64,000 nt of DNA from assembly GCF_022012435.1 (NCBI RefSeq), contig NZ_JAKLUA010000003.1, positions 372,001-436,000 on the forward strand, read 5' to 3'. The first letter of the stretch is position 1. The number at the start of each line of letters is the position of its first letter. Shown piece after piece: positions 8,134 through 17,174 of this stretch. A model generated the notes under the pieces. It ran no database searches and had not been told where the DNA came from. It saw only the letters and a program-made list of their open reading frames with translations. The DNA comes from Bradyrhizobium zhengyangense (GTDB lineage Bacteria; Pseudomonadota; Alphaproteobacteria; Rhizobiales; Xanthobacteraceae). The translations under genes were made by a program, and so were the position numbers.

Positions 8134-8916
8134 TCACAGTGTGCCCGGGAAGGCACCGCCGTCGAGCAAAATGTTCTGCCCGGTGATGAAGCCGGCCTTG
8201 GCGCCGCAGAGGAAGGCGCAGGCATAGCCGAACTCGTCCGGCTGGCCGAAGCGGCCGGCGGGATTGAGCTTGGCGCGCTCGGCCAGGATCGCTTCCGGCG
8301 TCGTGCCGCGCTTGTCGGCCTCGGCCTTGGCCGTGCCGGTCAGGCGGTCGGTCTCGAACGGGCCCGGCAACAGGCCGTTGATCGTGACGTTGTTGATCAC
8401 GGTCTTGCGCGACAGGCCGGCGATGAAGCCGGTGAGGCCGGCGCGCGCGCCGTTGGAGAGGCCGAGAATGTCGATCGGCGCCTTCACCGCGGCCGAGGTG
8501 ATGTTGACGATGCGGCCGAATTTGCGCGCCATCATGCCGTCGACGGTCGCCTTGATTAGCTCGATTGGCGTGAGCATGTTGGCGTCGATCGCCTTGATCC
8601 AGTCGTCGCGGGTCCAGTTGCGGAAATCGCCGGGTGGCGGGCCGCCGGCGTTGTTGATGAGGATATCAGGCTCGGGGCAGGCCTTGAGCACGGCTTCGCG
8701 CCCGGCAGGCGTCGTGATGTCGCCGACGATCTCGGTGACCTTCACGGAAGGATAGGCTTTCCGGATTTCGTCGGCCGTCTTCTTCAGCGCCTCGGCGCCG
8801 CGCGCGGTCAGCGTGACGTCGACGCCGGCTTCGGCCAGCGAGAAGGCGCAAGCGCGCCCCAGGCCCTTGCTGGATGCGCAGACGATGGCGCGGCGACCCT
8901 TGATCCCAAGATCCAC
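8134..8916 (-). CDS. SDR-like protein lacking the catalytic Tyr and Lys
   Basis: Rossmann-fold protein of 260 residues related to short-chain dehydrogenases and FabG-like reductases: LINNAGGPPP near residue 87, NITSAA for the catalytic-Ser strand and a C-terminal GQNILLDGG. The glycine-rich start is altered (CASSKGLGRA instead of TGxxxGIG). Where YSASK is expected it reads LSNGARAG, so both Tyr and Lys of the active site are missing. Such divergent BKR-like SDRs are a known subgroup, so this is probably not decay; the function may be non-catalytic or use a different mechanism. Start is a GTG at 8916 with GGGAG eight bases ahead. It is transcribed toward the MDR gene across a repeat. Confidence 0.8.
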   Translation of the reverse strand: MDLGIKGRRAIVCASSKGLGRACAFSLAEAGVDVTLTARGAEALKKTADEIRKAYPSVKVTEIVGDITTPAGREAVLKACPEPDILINNAGGPPPGDFRNWTRDDWIKAIDANMLTPIELIKATVDGMMARKFGRIVNITSAAVKAPIDILGLSNGARAGLTGFIAGLSRKTVINNVTINGLLPGPFETDRLTGTAKAEADKRGTTPEAILAERAKLNPAGRFGQPDEFGYACAFLCGAKAGFITGQNILLDGGAFPGTL

Positions 8917-9046
8917 TGTTTCACTCCCGAAAATAGCAGGCAGGTTTTTGAACGGGCGGCACTCTAGCCAACATCGGTGCCGCTGATAAGGGACGTGCCC
9001 GCGTCAAAATGCATGCGGGTTCGCGCTGCGATGCAAATGCGCCTGA

Positions 9047-9559
9047 TCAGATGCGCCGCTCTTGCTTGAGACGGTCGATCGCCTCGGCGGCCTCCGGCGG
9101 CAGCGACTTGAAGCCCATCTGCCCGGCCCGCGAGAACAACGGCCGCAGATGCGAGCCGGCGAGGAAGGGCGGCTGGTGGTTGGCCGGCACGATCTGGTCG
9201 AACACCAGCACAAGCGTGGTGGCAACGAGCCCGACCCTGATGGCGCCAAGCGCGGCGCCGCCGAGGCGGTCGCCGATCCCGGCGTCACGGATCGTGTCGC
9301 TCAGCGCGAGCCGGCCGATATAGCCGAACAGCATGCCGACGACGATGAAGATGCCGAAGAACCAGATCCAGTTCTGAACCAGCGGCGCGTTCGGATTGCC
9401 CGCGACCTGCGGCACGATCAGCGGCATCAGCGCCACCGCAATGGGAGCTGCGAGGAGATAGGCGAGGATGGTCATGGCGCTGCCGAGCAGGCCGGTCCTG
9501 AAGCCGAAGCCGATGGCAATTGCGAACGCCGCATAGACCGCGAGATCGAAACTGTTCAT
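9047..9559 (-). CDS. CvpA family inner-membrane protein
   Basis: Membrane protein of 170 residues with four hydrophobic segments (about 5-27, 28-50, 64-84 and 101-121) and the CvpA pattern of a second helix followed by a conserved G-D-R-L-GGAALG segment (residues 96-106). Known CvpA is needed for colicin V production or export in E. coli, and homologues contribute to envelope functions; the exact role is unclear. ATG at 9559 is preceded by CAGGG ten bases away. The cytoplasmic tail ends LKQERRI. It is flanked by the SDR gene downstream and by repeat-bearing non-coding DNA upstream. Confidence 0.85.
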   Translation of the reverse strand: MNSFDLAVYAAFAIAIGFGFRTGLLGSAMTILAYLLAAPIAVALMPLIVPQVAGNPNAPLVQNWIWFFGIFIVVGMLFGYIGRLALSDTIRDAGIGDRLGGAALGAIRVGLVATTLVLVFDQIVPANHQPPFLAGSHLRPLFSRAGQMGFKSLPPEAAEAIDRLKQERRI

Positions 9560-9741
9560 GAGCGAAACCCTGCCAATGGAACGAATGAACGTCGCACCGA
9601 TCGTTCCGGTTTCAGATCGCTAAAATCGTCTGTATTTTTTGTGGCTCCGTGGCTGAAATACTGCACCCACTCCATGACTATTCAACGTCAGTAAAGAAAA
9701 TATCCGCTCAGGCGCGAGCTCTCGTGGAGTTGAACACCGCC

Positions 9742-9778
9742 GTCATCCCGGATCTGCGCTTCGCTTGTCCGGGACGAC
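9742..9778. repeat. short extragenic palindrome, GTCATCCCGGA type
   Basis: Inverted repeat with near-identical arms GTCATCCCGGA (9742-9752) and TCCGGGACGAC (9768-9778) around a 15-base loop, in the 239-base gap between the GMC oxidoreductase gene and cvpA. It is related in style to the element at 11419-11523. The rest of the gap shows no gene. Confidence 0.75.
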
Positions 9779-9798
9779 AGCGGAGTTTGCGGGGAGCT

Positions 9799-11391
9799 CT
9801 ACCGCACCTCCGCCCGGATCATATCCGCGGCCTTCTCGCCGATCATGATGACAGGCGCATTGGTGTTGCCGCCGATCAGCGTCGGCATGATCGAGGCATC
9901 GACGATGCGCAAACCGTCCACGCCATGCACCTTCAGCTTCGGATCGACCACGGCCATCGCGTCCGTGCCCATCTTGCAGGTGCCGACAGGGTGATAGACG
10001 GTGTCGACGCGATTGCGCAGAACGTTGCGGATGTCGTCGTCCGTGCGCACATCTGACGTGAACATATCCTTCTTCTGCAACGCGCGCAGCGCAGGCGTCT
10101 CCATCAGCCGCCGTGTGGTCTTGAAGCCCGCGACCATCGACTCGAGATCCTCCGCCTCGCCCAGAAAATTCGGATCGATCATTGGTGCAGCGAGTGGGTC
10201 GGCGCTTCTGAGCCACACGCTGCCGCGGCTCTTCGGCCTGAGCAGGCAGACGTGGCATGAGAAGCCAGCCTCCTTGTGCTTCTTGCGGCCGTGATCGTCG
10301 AGCATCGCGATGACGAAGTGGAGCTGGATGTCAGGCACGTCGAGATCGGGGCGCGTCTTCAGGAAGCCGCCGCACTCGGCGAAATTGGTGGTCATCAGGC
10401 CGCGTCTCTCCCGGCGGTATTGCTGGATGCCGCGAAGCAGGGATGGCAACCGGCCAAGCGAGGCGTGAACGAAGTGCGGATAGTCGGAGGCATAGACGAA
10501 CACGAAATCCGGATGGTCCTGCAGATTTCGCCCGACGCCCGGCAGGTGATGCGTGACGCCGATGCCGTGCTTGCCCAGCGCCTCGCCGTCGCCGATGCCC
10601 GACAGCATCAGCAATTGCGGCGACTGGAACGCGCCGGAGGCGAGGATGACCTCGCGGCGTGCGCGCAGCTGCGTCTCTTGCTTACCCTGTACATATTCGA
10701 CGCCGACCGCGCGCCCACCTTCGAACAGGATTTTGGTGGCATGCGCGCCCGTCTCGACGCGCAGATTGGTGCGCTTGTCCAGATGGGGATTCACATAGGC
10801 CCGCGCCGCGCTCCAGCGCTCGCCCTTGTGCTGCGTCACCTGATAGCTGCCGAGGCCTTCGTGATCCTCTGCGTTGAAGTCCTCGCGGATGCGGAACTGC
10901 GCCTCGCGCGCGGCCTGATGGAAGATCTCATGGATCGGATTGTCCGAGCGCAGCCTGTTGACATGCAGCGGGCCGCCCTTGCCATGATATTCGCCGTCGA
11001 AATCGCTGTTGTTTTCCGAGCGCTTGAAATAGGGCAGCACGTCTGCATACGACCAGCCGACATTGCCGAGCGAGGCCCAGTGGTCGTAGTCCCATTTGTG
11101 GCCGCGGATATAGACCATGGCATTGATCGCCGAGGAGCCGCCAAGGCCCTTGCCGCGCGGTTGATAGCCGATGCGGCCGTTCAAGCCCTTCTGGGGCACG
11201 GTATCGAAGGCCCAGTTGGCCGCGCTGTATGGCAATGCGAGCCCGAACGGCGTGGTGATGCGCCATGTGTCGTTGCGCCCGCCGGCATCGAGCAGCGCTA
11301 CAGATGTCGCCGCATCCTCCGACAGCCGCCCCGCCGCCGCGCATCCGCCCGAGCCCGCGCCCACGACGATGAAATCGAATGTGTCAGTCAC
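9799..11391 (-). CDS. GMC-family FAD oxidoreductase (choline/aryl-alcohol dehydrogenase-like)
   Basis: FAD-dependent glucose-methanol-choline oxidoreductase of 530 residues. FAD binding is shown by VVGAGSGGCAAAGRLSED at the N-terminus; the GMC signatures GGSSAINAMVYIRG and the substrate-domain segment ASGAFQSPQLLMLSGIG are present, and the C-terminus has YHPVGTCKMG with the catalytic His followed by GGNTNAP. It oxidises a primary alcohol to an aldehyde; choline, alkanol and aryl alcohol are all possible. GTG at 11391 is chosen because AGGGGG lies eight bases ahead; the upstream ATG at 11409 overlaps that site. The aldehyde dehydrogenase gene just upstream on the same strand would take the product to the acid. 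Confidence 0.9.
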   Translation of the reverse strand: MTDTFDFIVVGAGSGGCAAAGRLSEDAATSVALLDAGGRNDTWRITTPFGLALPYSAANWAFDTVPQKGLNGRIGYQPRGKGLGGSSAINAMVYIRGHKWDYDHWASLGNVGWSYADVLPYFKRSENNSDFDGEYHGKGGPLHVNRLRSDNPIHEIFHQAAREAQFRIREDFNAEDHEGLGSYQVTQHKGERWSAARAYVNPHLDKRTNLRVETGAHATKILFEGGRAVGVEYVQGKQETQLRARREVILASGAFQSPQLLMLSGIGDGEALGKHGIGVTHHLPGVGRNLQDHPDFVFVYASDYPHFVHASLGRLPSLLRGIQQYRRERRGLMTTNFAECGGFLKTRPDLDVPDIQLHFVIAMLDDHGRKKHKEAGFSCHVCLLRPKSRGSVWLRSADPLAAPMIDPNFLGEAEDLESMVAGFKTTRRLMETPALRALQKKDMFTSDVRTDDDIRNVLRNRVDTVYHPVGTCKMGTDAMAVVDPKLKVHGVDGLRIVDASIMPTLIGGNTNAPVIMIGEKAADMIRAEVR

Positions 11392-11418
11392 TTGTGTTTC
11401 CCCCTGCATTTTCTTCTC

Positions 11419-11523
11419 GTCATTCCGGGGCGCGACGAAGTCGCGAACCCGGAAGCCATTGCGCCACCCGTGACGCGGTTGGATGGATTTCGGGCTCGCC
11501 TCTTCGAGGCGCCCCGGAATGAC
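11419..11523. repeat. extragenic palindrome, GTCATTCCGGGGCGC type
   Basis: Perfect 15-base inverted repeat (11419-11433 and 11509-11523) enclosing 75 bases that contain further self-complementary stretches. It occupies almost the whole gap between the aldehyde dehydrogenase and GMC oxidoreductase genes. The sequence matches a very common dispersed element of Bradyrhizobium. Within a transcript it could protect or attenuate the downstream gene. Confidence 0.85.
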
Positions 11524-11529
11524 CGCGAG

Positions 11530-12975
11530 CTACGACATGAACCGCATCATCTTCTCCAGCCGCGCGATCTTGCCGCCATAGGGCGGATAGAGATCGGCGA
11601 GGCGGTTGAACTTGGAGCGATAGAACACCGGCTTCAGCTTGCTGAATGTGCGAAAACCCCACTCGCCGTGATAGGCGCCGGTGCCGGATGCGCCGACGCC
11701 GCCCATCGGCTGGTTAGTCTGCGCGAAGTGAAACAGGCAATCGTTGATGGTGACGCCGCCCGAGACAGTGCGCGCCAGCACCTGGTCTCGCGCCTCGCCG
11801 TCCTTGCCGAACCAGTACAGCGCGAGCGGCCGGTCGCGGCGGTTGATGAAGGTGATGGCGTCGGCCGGCTCGTGCGTGCCCAGCACAGGCAGCACGGGTC
11901 CAAAGATCTCCTCCCGCATCACCGCCATGTCTTCAGTCGCGCCAAGGATCAGCGTCGGCGGAAATTTGCGGTGCGCCTTCCAGTTGGGATCATCGGCCCT
12001 AGCGGGTTGCAGGATCTTTGCGCCGCGCTGGGCCGCCTCCGCGACCAGCCCTTCGAGCCGTGCATAGTGGCGGTCGGAAATGATCGAGGTGTAGTCCTTG
12101 TTGGCGGGGTCGGTGCCGAACATGCGCCGCATCGCGGCGCGCACCTTCTCGGCGAACGCCTGCAACGTGGACTCGGGCACCAGCACATAGTCGGGCGCGA
12201 TGCAGGTCTGACCGGCATTGAGCAGCTTGCCATAGGCGATGCGCTCGGCCGCTTCGTCGAGATCGGCTGACGCATCGATGATCGCGGGCGACTTGCCGCC
12301 GAGCTCGAGCGTGACAGGCGTGAGATTGCGCCCCGCGGCTTCCGCGACCAGCCGCCCGACCCGGGTCGAGCCGGTAAAGACGAGATGATCGAACGGAAGG
12401 TGAGCAAAGCCCTTCGCGACGTCGTCCTCGACACCGGTGACGAGCAACTCGGTGGCGTCGAACCTCTCCGCGACCATCTCCTTCAATAGCGCGGAGAAGT
12501 GCGGCACCAGATCGCTCGGCTTGATGATGATTCGGTTGCCGGCCGCGATCGCGCCGATCGCGGGGGCTAGCGTAAGCTGCAGTGGATAATTCCAGGGCGC
12601 GATGATGCCGACGACGCCGAGCGGCTGCGGCATCAGCCGGTTGCGCGCGGGCAGGAATTGCAGCGCGGTTGCCACGCGCTGCGGCGCCATCCAGCCCTTC
12701 AGATGTTTTGTGGCGTGCCGGATCTCAGAGAACACCAGCATCGCCTCGGCGATGGTGGTCTCGACCGCCGAGCGATGGCCGAAATCGGCGGAGATGGCCT
12801 GCCGGAAGCGCTCCTCATGATCAGCCACCACGGCGCGCAACCGCGCCAGCCGATCGAGCCGCTCGGCGCAATCAGCCGGCGGCTCCGCCCGCGAGCGTGC
12901 AAACATGGCCTCGAAACTGACCGTCAGCGCGACCAGCGCGGCGCTCGCCTGGGGGCGGTCCACAATGTTATCCAT
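11530..12975 (-). CDS. coniferyl-aldehyde-type NAD(P) aldehyde dehydrogenase
   Basis: Aldehyde dehydrogenase of 481 residues. The catalytic Cys is C258 in AGQTCIAPDYV, the general base is E224 in LELGGKSP, and IIAPWNYP (124-131) contacts the cofactor. The short length and C-terminal YPPYGGKIARLEKMM resemble the coniferyl aldehyde dehydrogenase (CalB) / fatty-aldehyde class, which oxidises coniferyl aldehyde to ferulate among other substrates. ATG at 12975 follows GGGAGGAG; the longer frame to 13077 is unsupported. The GMC oxidoreductase gene lies 138 bases downstream on the same strand, so an alcohol-to-acid route is plausible. Substrate choice is inferred from family resemblance. Confidence 0.85.
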   Translation of the reverse strand: MDNIVDRPQASAALVALTVSFEAMFARSRAEPPADCAERLDRLARLRAVVADHEERFRQAISADFGHRSAVETTIAEAMLVFSEIRHATKHLKGWMAPQRVATALQFLPARNRLMPQPLGVVGIIAPWNYPLQLTLAPAIGAIAAGNRIIIKPSDLVPHFSALLKEMVAERFDATELLVTGVEDDVAKGFAHLPFDHLVFTGSTRVGRLVAEAAGRNLTPVTLELGGKSPAIIDASADLDEAAERIAYGKLLNAGQTCIAPDYVLVPESTLQAFAEKVRAAMRRMFGTDPANKDYTSIISDRHYARLEGLVAEAAQRGAKILQPARADDPNWKAHRKFPPTLILGATEDMAVMREEIFGPVLPVLGTHEPADAITFINRRDRPLALYWFGKDGEARDQVLARTVSGGVTINDCLFHFAQTNQPMGGVGASGTGAYHGEWGFRTFSKLKPVFYRSKFNRLADLYPPYGGKIARLEKMMRFMS

Positions 12976-13284
12976 GGCGCTCCTCCCTATCTGGCGCTTC
13001 GCGGCTGTTTTGTTGCCGCAAGCTGGCGGTTTGTGGAACTTCTGGCAAGTGTGCGGCAAATCGGCCGGAATTCGCACCCGTCAGCTGTCATAAAGTCGAA
13101 AAAAACGTCCCCACAGCCCTTTCCAAAGACAGTCCGGGTTGGTACATACCCCCCGCACCCAACGGGCTTTGCCCCGGGGTTGCCTTCCAGGGAAGCCTTC
13201 GGGACGGGAGAAGCAAGCCACGCGAGCAGCGTTGGCCCTCAATCCACCGTCCCCGGCATTTTCAGAAGGCGCGCAACGGTTTAA
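12976..13284. other. intergenic region between aldehyde dehydrogenase and tRNA
   Basis: These 309 bases must hold divergent promoters for the aldehyde dehydrogenase and the initiator tRNA. I see no convincing coding frame. A GC-rich stretch with small self-complementary parts (for example CTTCC-AG-GGAAG near 13185-13196) is present, but no -35/-10 pair is clear enough to mark. Confidence 0.4.
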
Positions 13285-13361
<77 letters not shown>

Positions 13362-13387
13362 AATTCGGAATGACCGGTTCCGATACG

Positions 13388-13422
13388 AAAATGGCCCGCT
13401 TGATGCGGGCCATTTTTGTTTT
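13388..13422 (+). terminator. intrinsic terminator after tRNA-fMet
   Basis: Stem AAAATGGCCCGC (13388-13399) pairs with GCGGGCCATTTT (13405-13416) around a 5-base loop and runs into a T-rich tract (TTTTTGTTTT). It is a classical Rho-independent terminator in the right place for the tRNA. Confidence 0.9.
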
Positions 13423-13537
13423 GGAGCTTGCGCAGCGGCCCTAATCGAGCAAATCGGCTTTCTGATGTAGCAGCGATAGCCATACCATCGCTGTCGTCTC
13501 CGCCGTCGTGCCTTCTGTCCACGAACCGAGTTATCCG

Positions 13538-14419
13538 ATGACCGACGTCGAGCTTGTCAACGTCTTCACCCACTTGGGGCAGGGCGGCAATCCATGTCCT
13601 GTTGTCGTCGATGCATCGAAGCTTTCCGCTGCGGAGATGCAGTCGGTGGCTCAGCAATTTGGGCATGAGTCGGGCTTCGTTCTGCCGTCACCGAGACTCG
13701 ACGCTGACTACGTCTTCCGGTTCTGGGTTCCTCGGCACGAGATGGAGATGTGCGGTCATGCGACGATCGGCGCGCTCTGGGCTCTCGCGATCAAAGGTCG
13801 CTTGCCCGCTGAACAGGTCCGCATCGAGACGCGCAGCGGAACGGTGACGGGCTACGTCGATCATGCTGATTCAGCTGACCCGTCCGTCGAAATCAGCCAG
13901 CCTGTTGGCAAGGTCGTCGATCTCTCGCGTGCCGATGAGGAAGATGTCCTGTCGACGCTCAAGCTGTCGCGCCGCGATCTGCTCGACCTGCCCATTCAGA
14001 ACGCCGTCACCTCGCGCGTGAAGACGCTGATCCCGGTCAAGGGTGTCCGCGAACTCAACGCAATGGTGCCGAACCCGTCGGCGATCGAGGCGTGCTGCGA
14101 GCGGATCGGATCGACCGGCCTCTACCCCTACGCCATCGATCACCAGGGCGAACGACGTTTCGAAGCGCGGCAATTTCCGAAATCGTCGGGTTACCCGGAA
14201 GATGCCGCCACCGGCATCGCCGCTGCGGCGCTGTCGTTCGGACTGCTCAAGAACGAACTGGTCGAACCCAGCAGCGCGCGGATCACCATCATGCAGGGCC
14301 GCGCGATGGGAGCGTTGTCCGAGATCCGGGTGCGCCTCGGCTTCGCCGGCGAGAGGCCTGTTGGTTGCCTGCTGGGAGGCTCTGTCACGCGCGCGGAGCC
14401 GCGTGTCCTGCAGCTTTAG
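13538..14419 (+). CDS. PhzF-family isomerase/epimerase-like protein
   Basis: PhzF / diaminopimelate-epimerase-fold protein of 293 residues. The active-site Glu is E44 in GHESGF, matching the catalytic Glu of PhzF; EMCGHATIGALWAL and the C-terminal YPEDAATGIAAAAL are the two other family blocks. PhzF isomerises a dihydro-hydroxyanthranilate during phenazine synthesis, but most family members sit outside phenazine loci and have unknown substrates; there are no other phenazine genes here. ATG at 13538 is preferred over a GTG ten codons upstream because the domain begins directly after it; neither has a good ribosome site. It stands alone, downstream of the tRNA terminator. Confidence 0.8.
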   Translation: MTDVELVNVFTHLGQGGNPCPVVVDASKLSAAEMQSVAQQFGHESGFVLPSPRLDADYVFRFWVPRHEMEMCGHATIGALWALAIKGRLPAEQVRIETRSGTVTGYVDHADSADPSVEISQPVGKVVDLSRADEEDVLSTLKLSRRDLLDLPIQNAVTSRVKTLIPVKGVRELNAMVPNPSAIEACCERIGSTGLYPYAIDHQGERRFEARQFPKSSGYPEDAATGIAAAALSFGLLKNELVEPSSARITIMQGRAMGALSEIRVRLGFAGERPVGCLLGGSVTRAEPRVLQL

Positions 14420-14695
14420 CAGGTTCGACGCAGAGACGGTACTCGACCTGCAGCTTCGGCGCGGCATCGACGCGTTCGCACAACACGCGAAGCGCATGCC
14501 GTCGCTTGCGCGCCGTTCGGCCCCGCGTTTGCAAGTTGGATTGACGATCGTCTTGGCAGTGTAGCAAAACTCCTTTAGATTGTACATCGATACTGCACAC
14601 GTTGAAGTGATTTTCGCCCTCGTGCTGCGCCGGATCACGGCTGTGACGGCGTGCAGGAGCCATCATCTCGCAATCCGTCAGATCGGGAGTGAGCC

Positions 14696-16384
14696 ATGTC
14701 GCATCACCGGACGATTCAGACCCTAGCTCTCGCCGTGGTCATCACCGCGGCCGGTGCCGGCGCAGCAAAGGCCGAGCGCGCCGGTTGCGAGTACAAGGAC
14801 ATCGACGTTGCACGTTATGGCGAAAAGCCATTCCACAATCCGCCCGAGATCACTTCCGCGAACGGTGTGCTGAAGGCCGGGCTCGACGTCGAGTACACCG
14901 ACCCGACCAAGGTCAGCATCGGTGGATGCGGCGTTACGCTGCGGACTTATGGCGGGCAACTCGCGGGGCCGACGCTGCGTGCCAAGCCGGGCGACGTACT
15001 CAACATCCTGTTGTCGAACAAGCTCCCGGTGGAAACGCCCGACCAGGTCAATCAGCAATTCGAGCAGGAGCGGTCGAACGCGCATCTGAGCGTGGTGCCC
15101 GCCTCGTTCAACACCACGAACCTGCACACCCATGGCCTGCATGTCTCGCCGGTCGGCAACAGCGACAACGTTTTGCTCGCGCTGTTGCCGCAGACGCAGT
15201 TCCCGTACGAGATCCGGGTGCCCGCGAACCATCCGCCCGGCTCGTTCTGGTATCACGCCCACACCCATGGCTCGACGTCGATCCAGGTCGGCAGCGGCAT
15301 GGCCGGCGCGCTCATCCTGGATGACGATCGGGCGAAAATTCCGCTCGCGTTGCGCGAAGCCAACAAGGGCGAGAAGGTCATGCTGTTCCAGACCATCCTC
15401 TACAACACCAATGGCGAGCTGAACCAGATCTCCGCGCTGTTTCCCGATCCCCCCGCGCCCTGTCCGACGCCCAACCCCGGCACATGGACCTGCAGCAAGC
15501 GGCAGATCACCATCAACGGCCAGATTCGTCCTGTCATCACGATGCGGCCCGGCGAGGTGCAGCGCTGGCGCATGATCGACACCGGCTTCCGCGCCTCGCT
15601 CGCGATCCGGCTGGAAGGTCATCCGTTGCATGAGATCGCGCTCGATGGTCTCTATCTCGGCCGCGTCGATACCTGGCCCGCGGGGCAGACGATCGAGCTC
15701 CAGCCCGGCTACCGCAGCGACGTTCTGGTGCAGGCCAGCAAGACACCAGGCCGCTACCAGCTGATCAACGGGGCGCTGACCGCCGCGCAGTCGTTGCGCG
15801 CCGTGGCCCAGCCCGAGGAGGTGTTGGCGATCGTCGACGTGCAGGGCGATCCCGTCGATATGGCGCTGCCGACCAGCGCCGAGATGGCCCCGCTCGCGCC
15901 GTTCCCGAACCTCGACCTGAAGGCGAAGGCGGTCGGCGTGCAGCAGGTCGTGTTCAAGCTCGGCCAGGATGTCCCTGGTAGTCGCAACTACTTCCAGATC
16001 AATTACGAGGCCTTCGATCCCAACCACAGCCGCAAGGTGGTGCTGAACACCGTCGACCAATGGTCGCTCTCGACCGTCGGCGATCCCGCCGCGAACAACG
16101 GCATTCCGGCGTTGCCCCACGTCTTCCACATCCACGTCAATCCGTTCCAGTTCGAACGGCAGGGACCGTCGGGCCCGGAGACGGTGTGGAAGGATACCGT
16201 GCTGATCCCGCCAGGGAAGCAGATCAACGTCTACACCCAGTACACCGACTATATCGGCGCGTTCGTCCTGCACTGTCACATCCTGGATCACGAAGATCTC
16301 GGCATGATGGAGGTCGTCGAAGTCGTCAGCCCGGAAGGCACCTCGCCGCTGCGGGCGATGGCCGGCGGCGGACATCACCACTGA
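14696..16384 (+). CDS. multicopper oxidase (laccase-like), exported
   Basis: Three-domain multicopper oxidase of 562 residues. A signal peptide is present (residues 1-26, ending AAKA). All four copper motifs are intact: HTHG (144-147), HAHTHG (187-192), HVFHIH (475-480) and HCHILDHEDLGM (526-537), where C527 would join the trinuclear centre to type 1 copper and M537 is the axial ligand. Such enzymes oxidise phenols, bilirubin or metal ions with reduction of oxygen to water. The C-terminus ends GGGHHH. ATG at 14696 follows GGGAGTGAGCC. It is monocistronic and converges on the operon ending at 16478, which carries two more oxidases, so a shared phenol or amine chemistry is possible. The 276 bases upstream show no gene. 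Confidence 0.92.
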   Translation: MSHHRTIQTLALAVVITAAGAGAAKAERAGCEYKDIDVARYGEKPFHNPPEITSANGVLKAGLDVEYTDPTKVSIGGCGVTLRTYGGQLAGPTLRAKPGDVLNILLSNKLPVETPDQVNQQFEQERSNAHLSVVPASFNTTNLHTHGLHVSPVGNSDNVLLALLPQTQFPYEIRVPANHPPGSFWYHAHTHGSTSIQVGSGMAGALILDDDRAKIPLALREANKGEKVMLFQTILYNTNGELNQISALFPDPPAPCPTPNPGTWTCSKRQITINGQIRPVITMRPGEVQRWRMIDTGFRASLAIRLEGHPLHEIALDGLYLGRVDTWPAGQTIELQPGYRSDVLVQASKTPGRYQLINGALTAAQSLRAVAQPEEVLAIVDVQGDPVDMALPTSAEMAPLAPFPNLDLKAKAVGVQQVVFKLGQDVPGSRNYFQINYEAFDPNHSRKVVLNTVDQWSLSTVGDPAANNGIPALPHVFHIHVNPFQFERQGPSGPETVWKDTVLIPPGKQINVYTQYTDYIGAFVLHCHILDHEDLGMMEVVEVVSPEGTSPLRAMAGGGHHH

Positions 16385-16477
16385 CGCGACTTGACTGCCG
16401 CATACGGGCGCGGACTACGTTCGCGCCCGTTTGCGTGGAGGCGATTCATCAGGTGCGAGGCGCCGTCGCGCCCGGAC

Positions 16478-17173
16478 TTACGTGGACGCCTGCTGCGGAT
16501 AGAAGATCGGCGTCTGCGGATCGCGGTGCCAGTCATATTCCGCGGCCATGGCGGCATTCTCGGCGACGGCGCGGCCGGCGAGCCGCGAGACCAGATAGAA
16601 GCCCATGTCGGTGCCGGCCGACACGCCGGCGCTGGTGACATATTTTCCGGCGTCGACCCAGCGTGACACGCTGTCCCACAGCACCTTGGGACCAAACTGC
16701 GCCACCCAGCTGAAGGCGAAATGGTTGGTTGCGGCCGGCTTTCCATCGAGCAGCCCGGCGCGCGCCAACACCGCGGCGCCGGTGCAGACCGACGTCATGA
16801 TGGGGACGCGGGCATCCATCTGATGGACCCATGCCAGCAACGCCTTGACCTCTTTCGGATGCTTCTTTTCGTCCAGCAGCGGCCGCGTTCCTTCGCCGCC
16901 CGGGATCATCAGGAGATCGAGCCGCTCCTCGAGCGCGCGCGCGAAATCCCAGTCGGGCGCGACCGAAGGTCCGTTGCTGCTTTTGACGTTCTTGCCGTCG
17001 CGGCTGATCAGCTTGATCTCGAAGGGATAGGCGGGCGGCGCCTCATAGGATGTGCCGAGGAAGCGCGAAATCGAGAACGCCTCGACGAATCCCCAGACGT
17101 CGATCGGCTCGAATCCATTGAACACGACGATCCCGATCCGCTGGGTGCGGGGGAAGACCTTGTTGCCTGCCAT
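16478..17173 (-). CDS. DJ-1/PfpI-family protein
   Basis: Class I glutamine-amidotransferase-fold protein of 231 residues of the DJ-1/PfpI group. The nucleophile elbow reads TSVCTGAAVLARAG with C130, and the partner acidic residue is in GFEPIDVWG near residue 22. Layout resembles isonitrile hydratases and the N-terminal part of GlxA-type regulators, but there is no AraC DNA-binding domain. ATG at 17173 follows GGAGAACC and begins one base after the flavoprotein stop, so it is the last gene of the oxidase operon. A role in dealing with reactive carbonyl or quinone products made by the operon enzymes would fit, but is inference. Confidence 0.85.
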   Translation of the reverse strand: MAGNKVFPRTQRIGIVVFNGFEPIDVWGFVEAFSISRFLGTSYEAPPAYPFEIKLISRDGKNVKSSNGPSVAPDWDFARALEERLDLLMIPGGEGTRPLLDEKKHPKEVKALLAWVHQMDARVPIMTSVCTGAAVLARAGLLDGKPAATNHFAFSWVAQFGPKVLWDSVSRWVDAGKYVTSAGVSAGTDMGFYLVSRLAGRAVAENAAMAAEYDWHRDPQTPIFYPQQAST

Positions 17174-17174
17174 C

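Noticed and set aside
10276-12270. 664-codon open frame on the plus strand, opposite the GMC and aldehyde dehydrogenase genes
   Set aside because: It lies antisense to two enzymes with complete motifs, crosses a palindromic repeat, and has the Arg/His/Ala-rich composition of a mirror frame in GC-rich DNA.
13538-14419. Phenazine biosynthesis locus suggested by the PhzF-like gene
   Set aside because: No other phz genes are present, and PhzF-like proteins are common outside phenazine clusters.
14723-16381. 552-codon open frame antisense to the multicopper oxidase
   Set aside because: The sense strand carries all four copper motifs and a signal peptide; the antisense frame has no recognisable motif.
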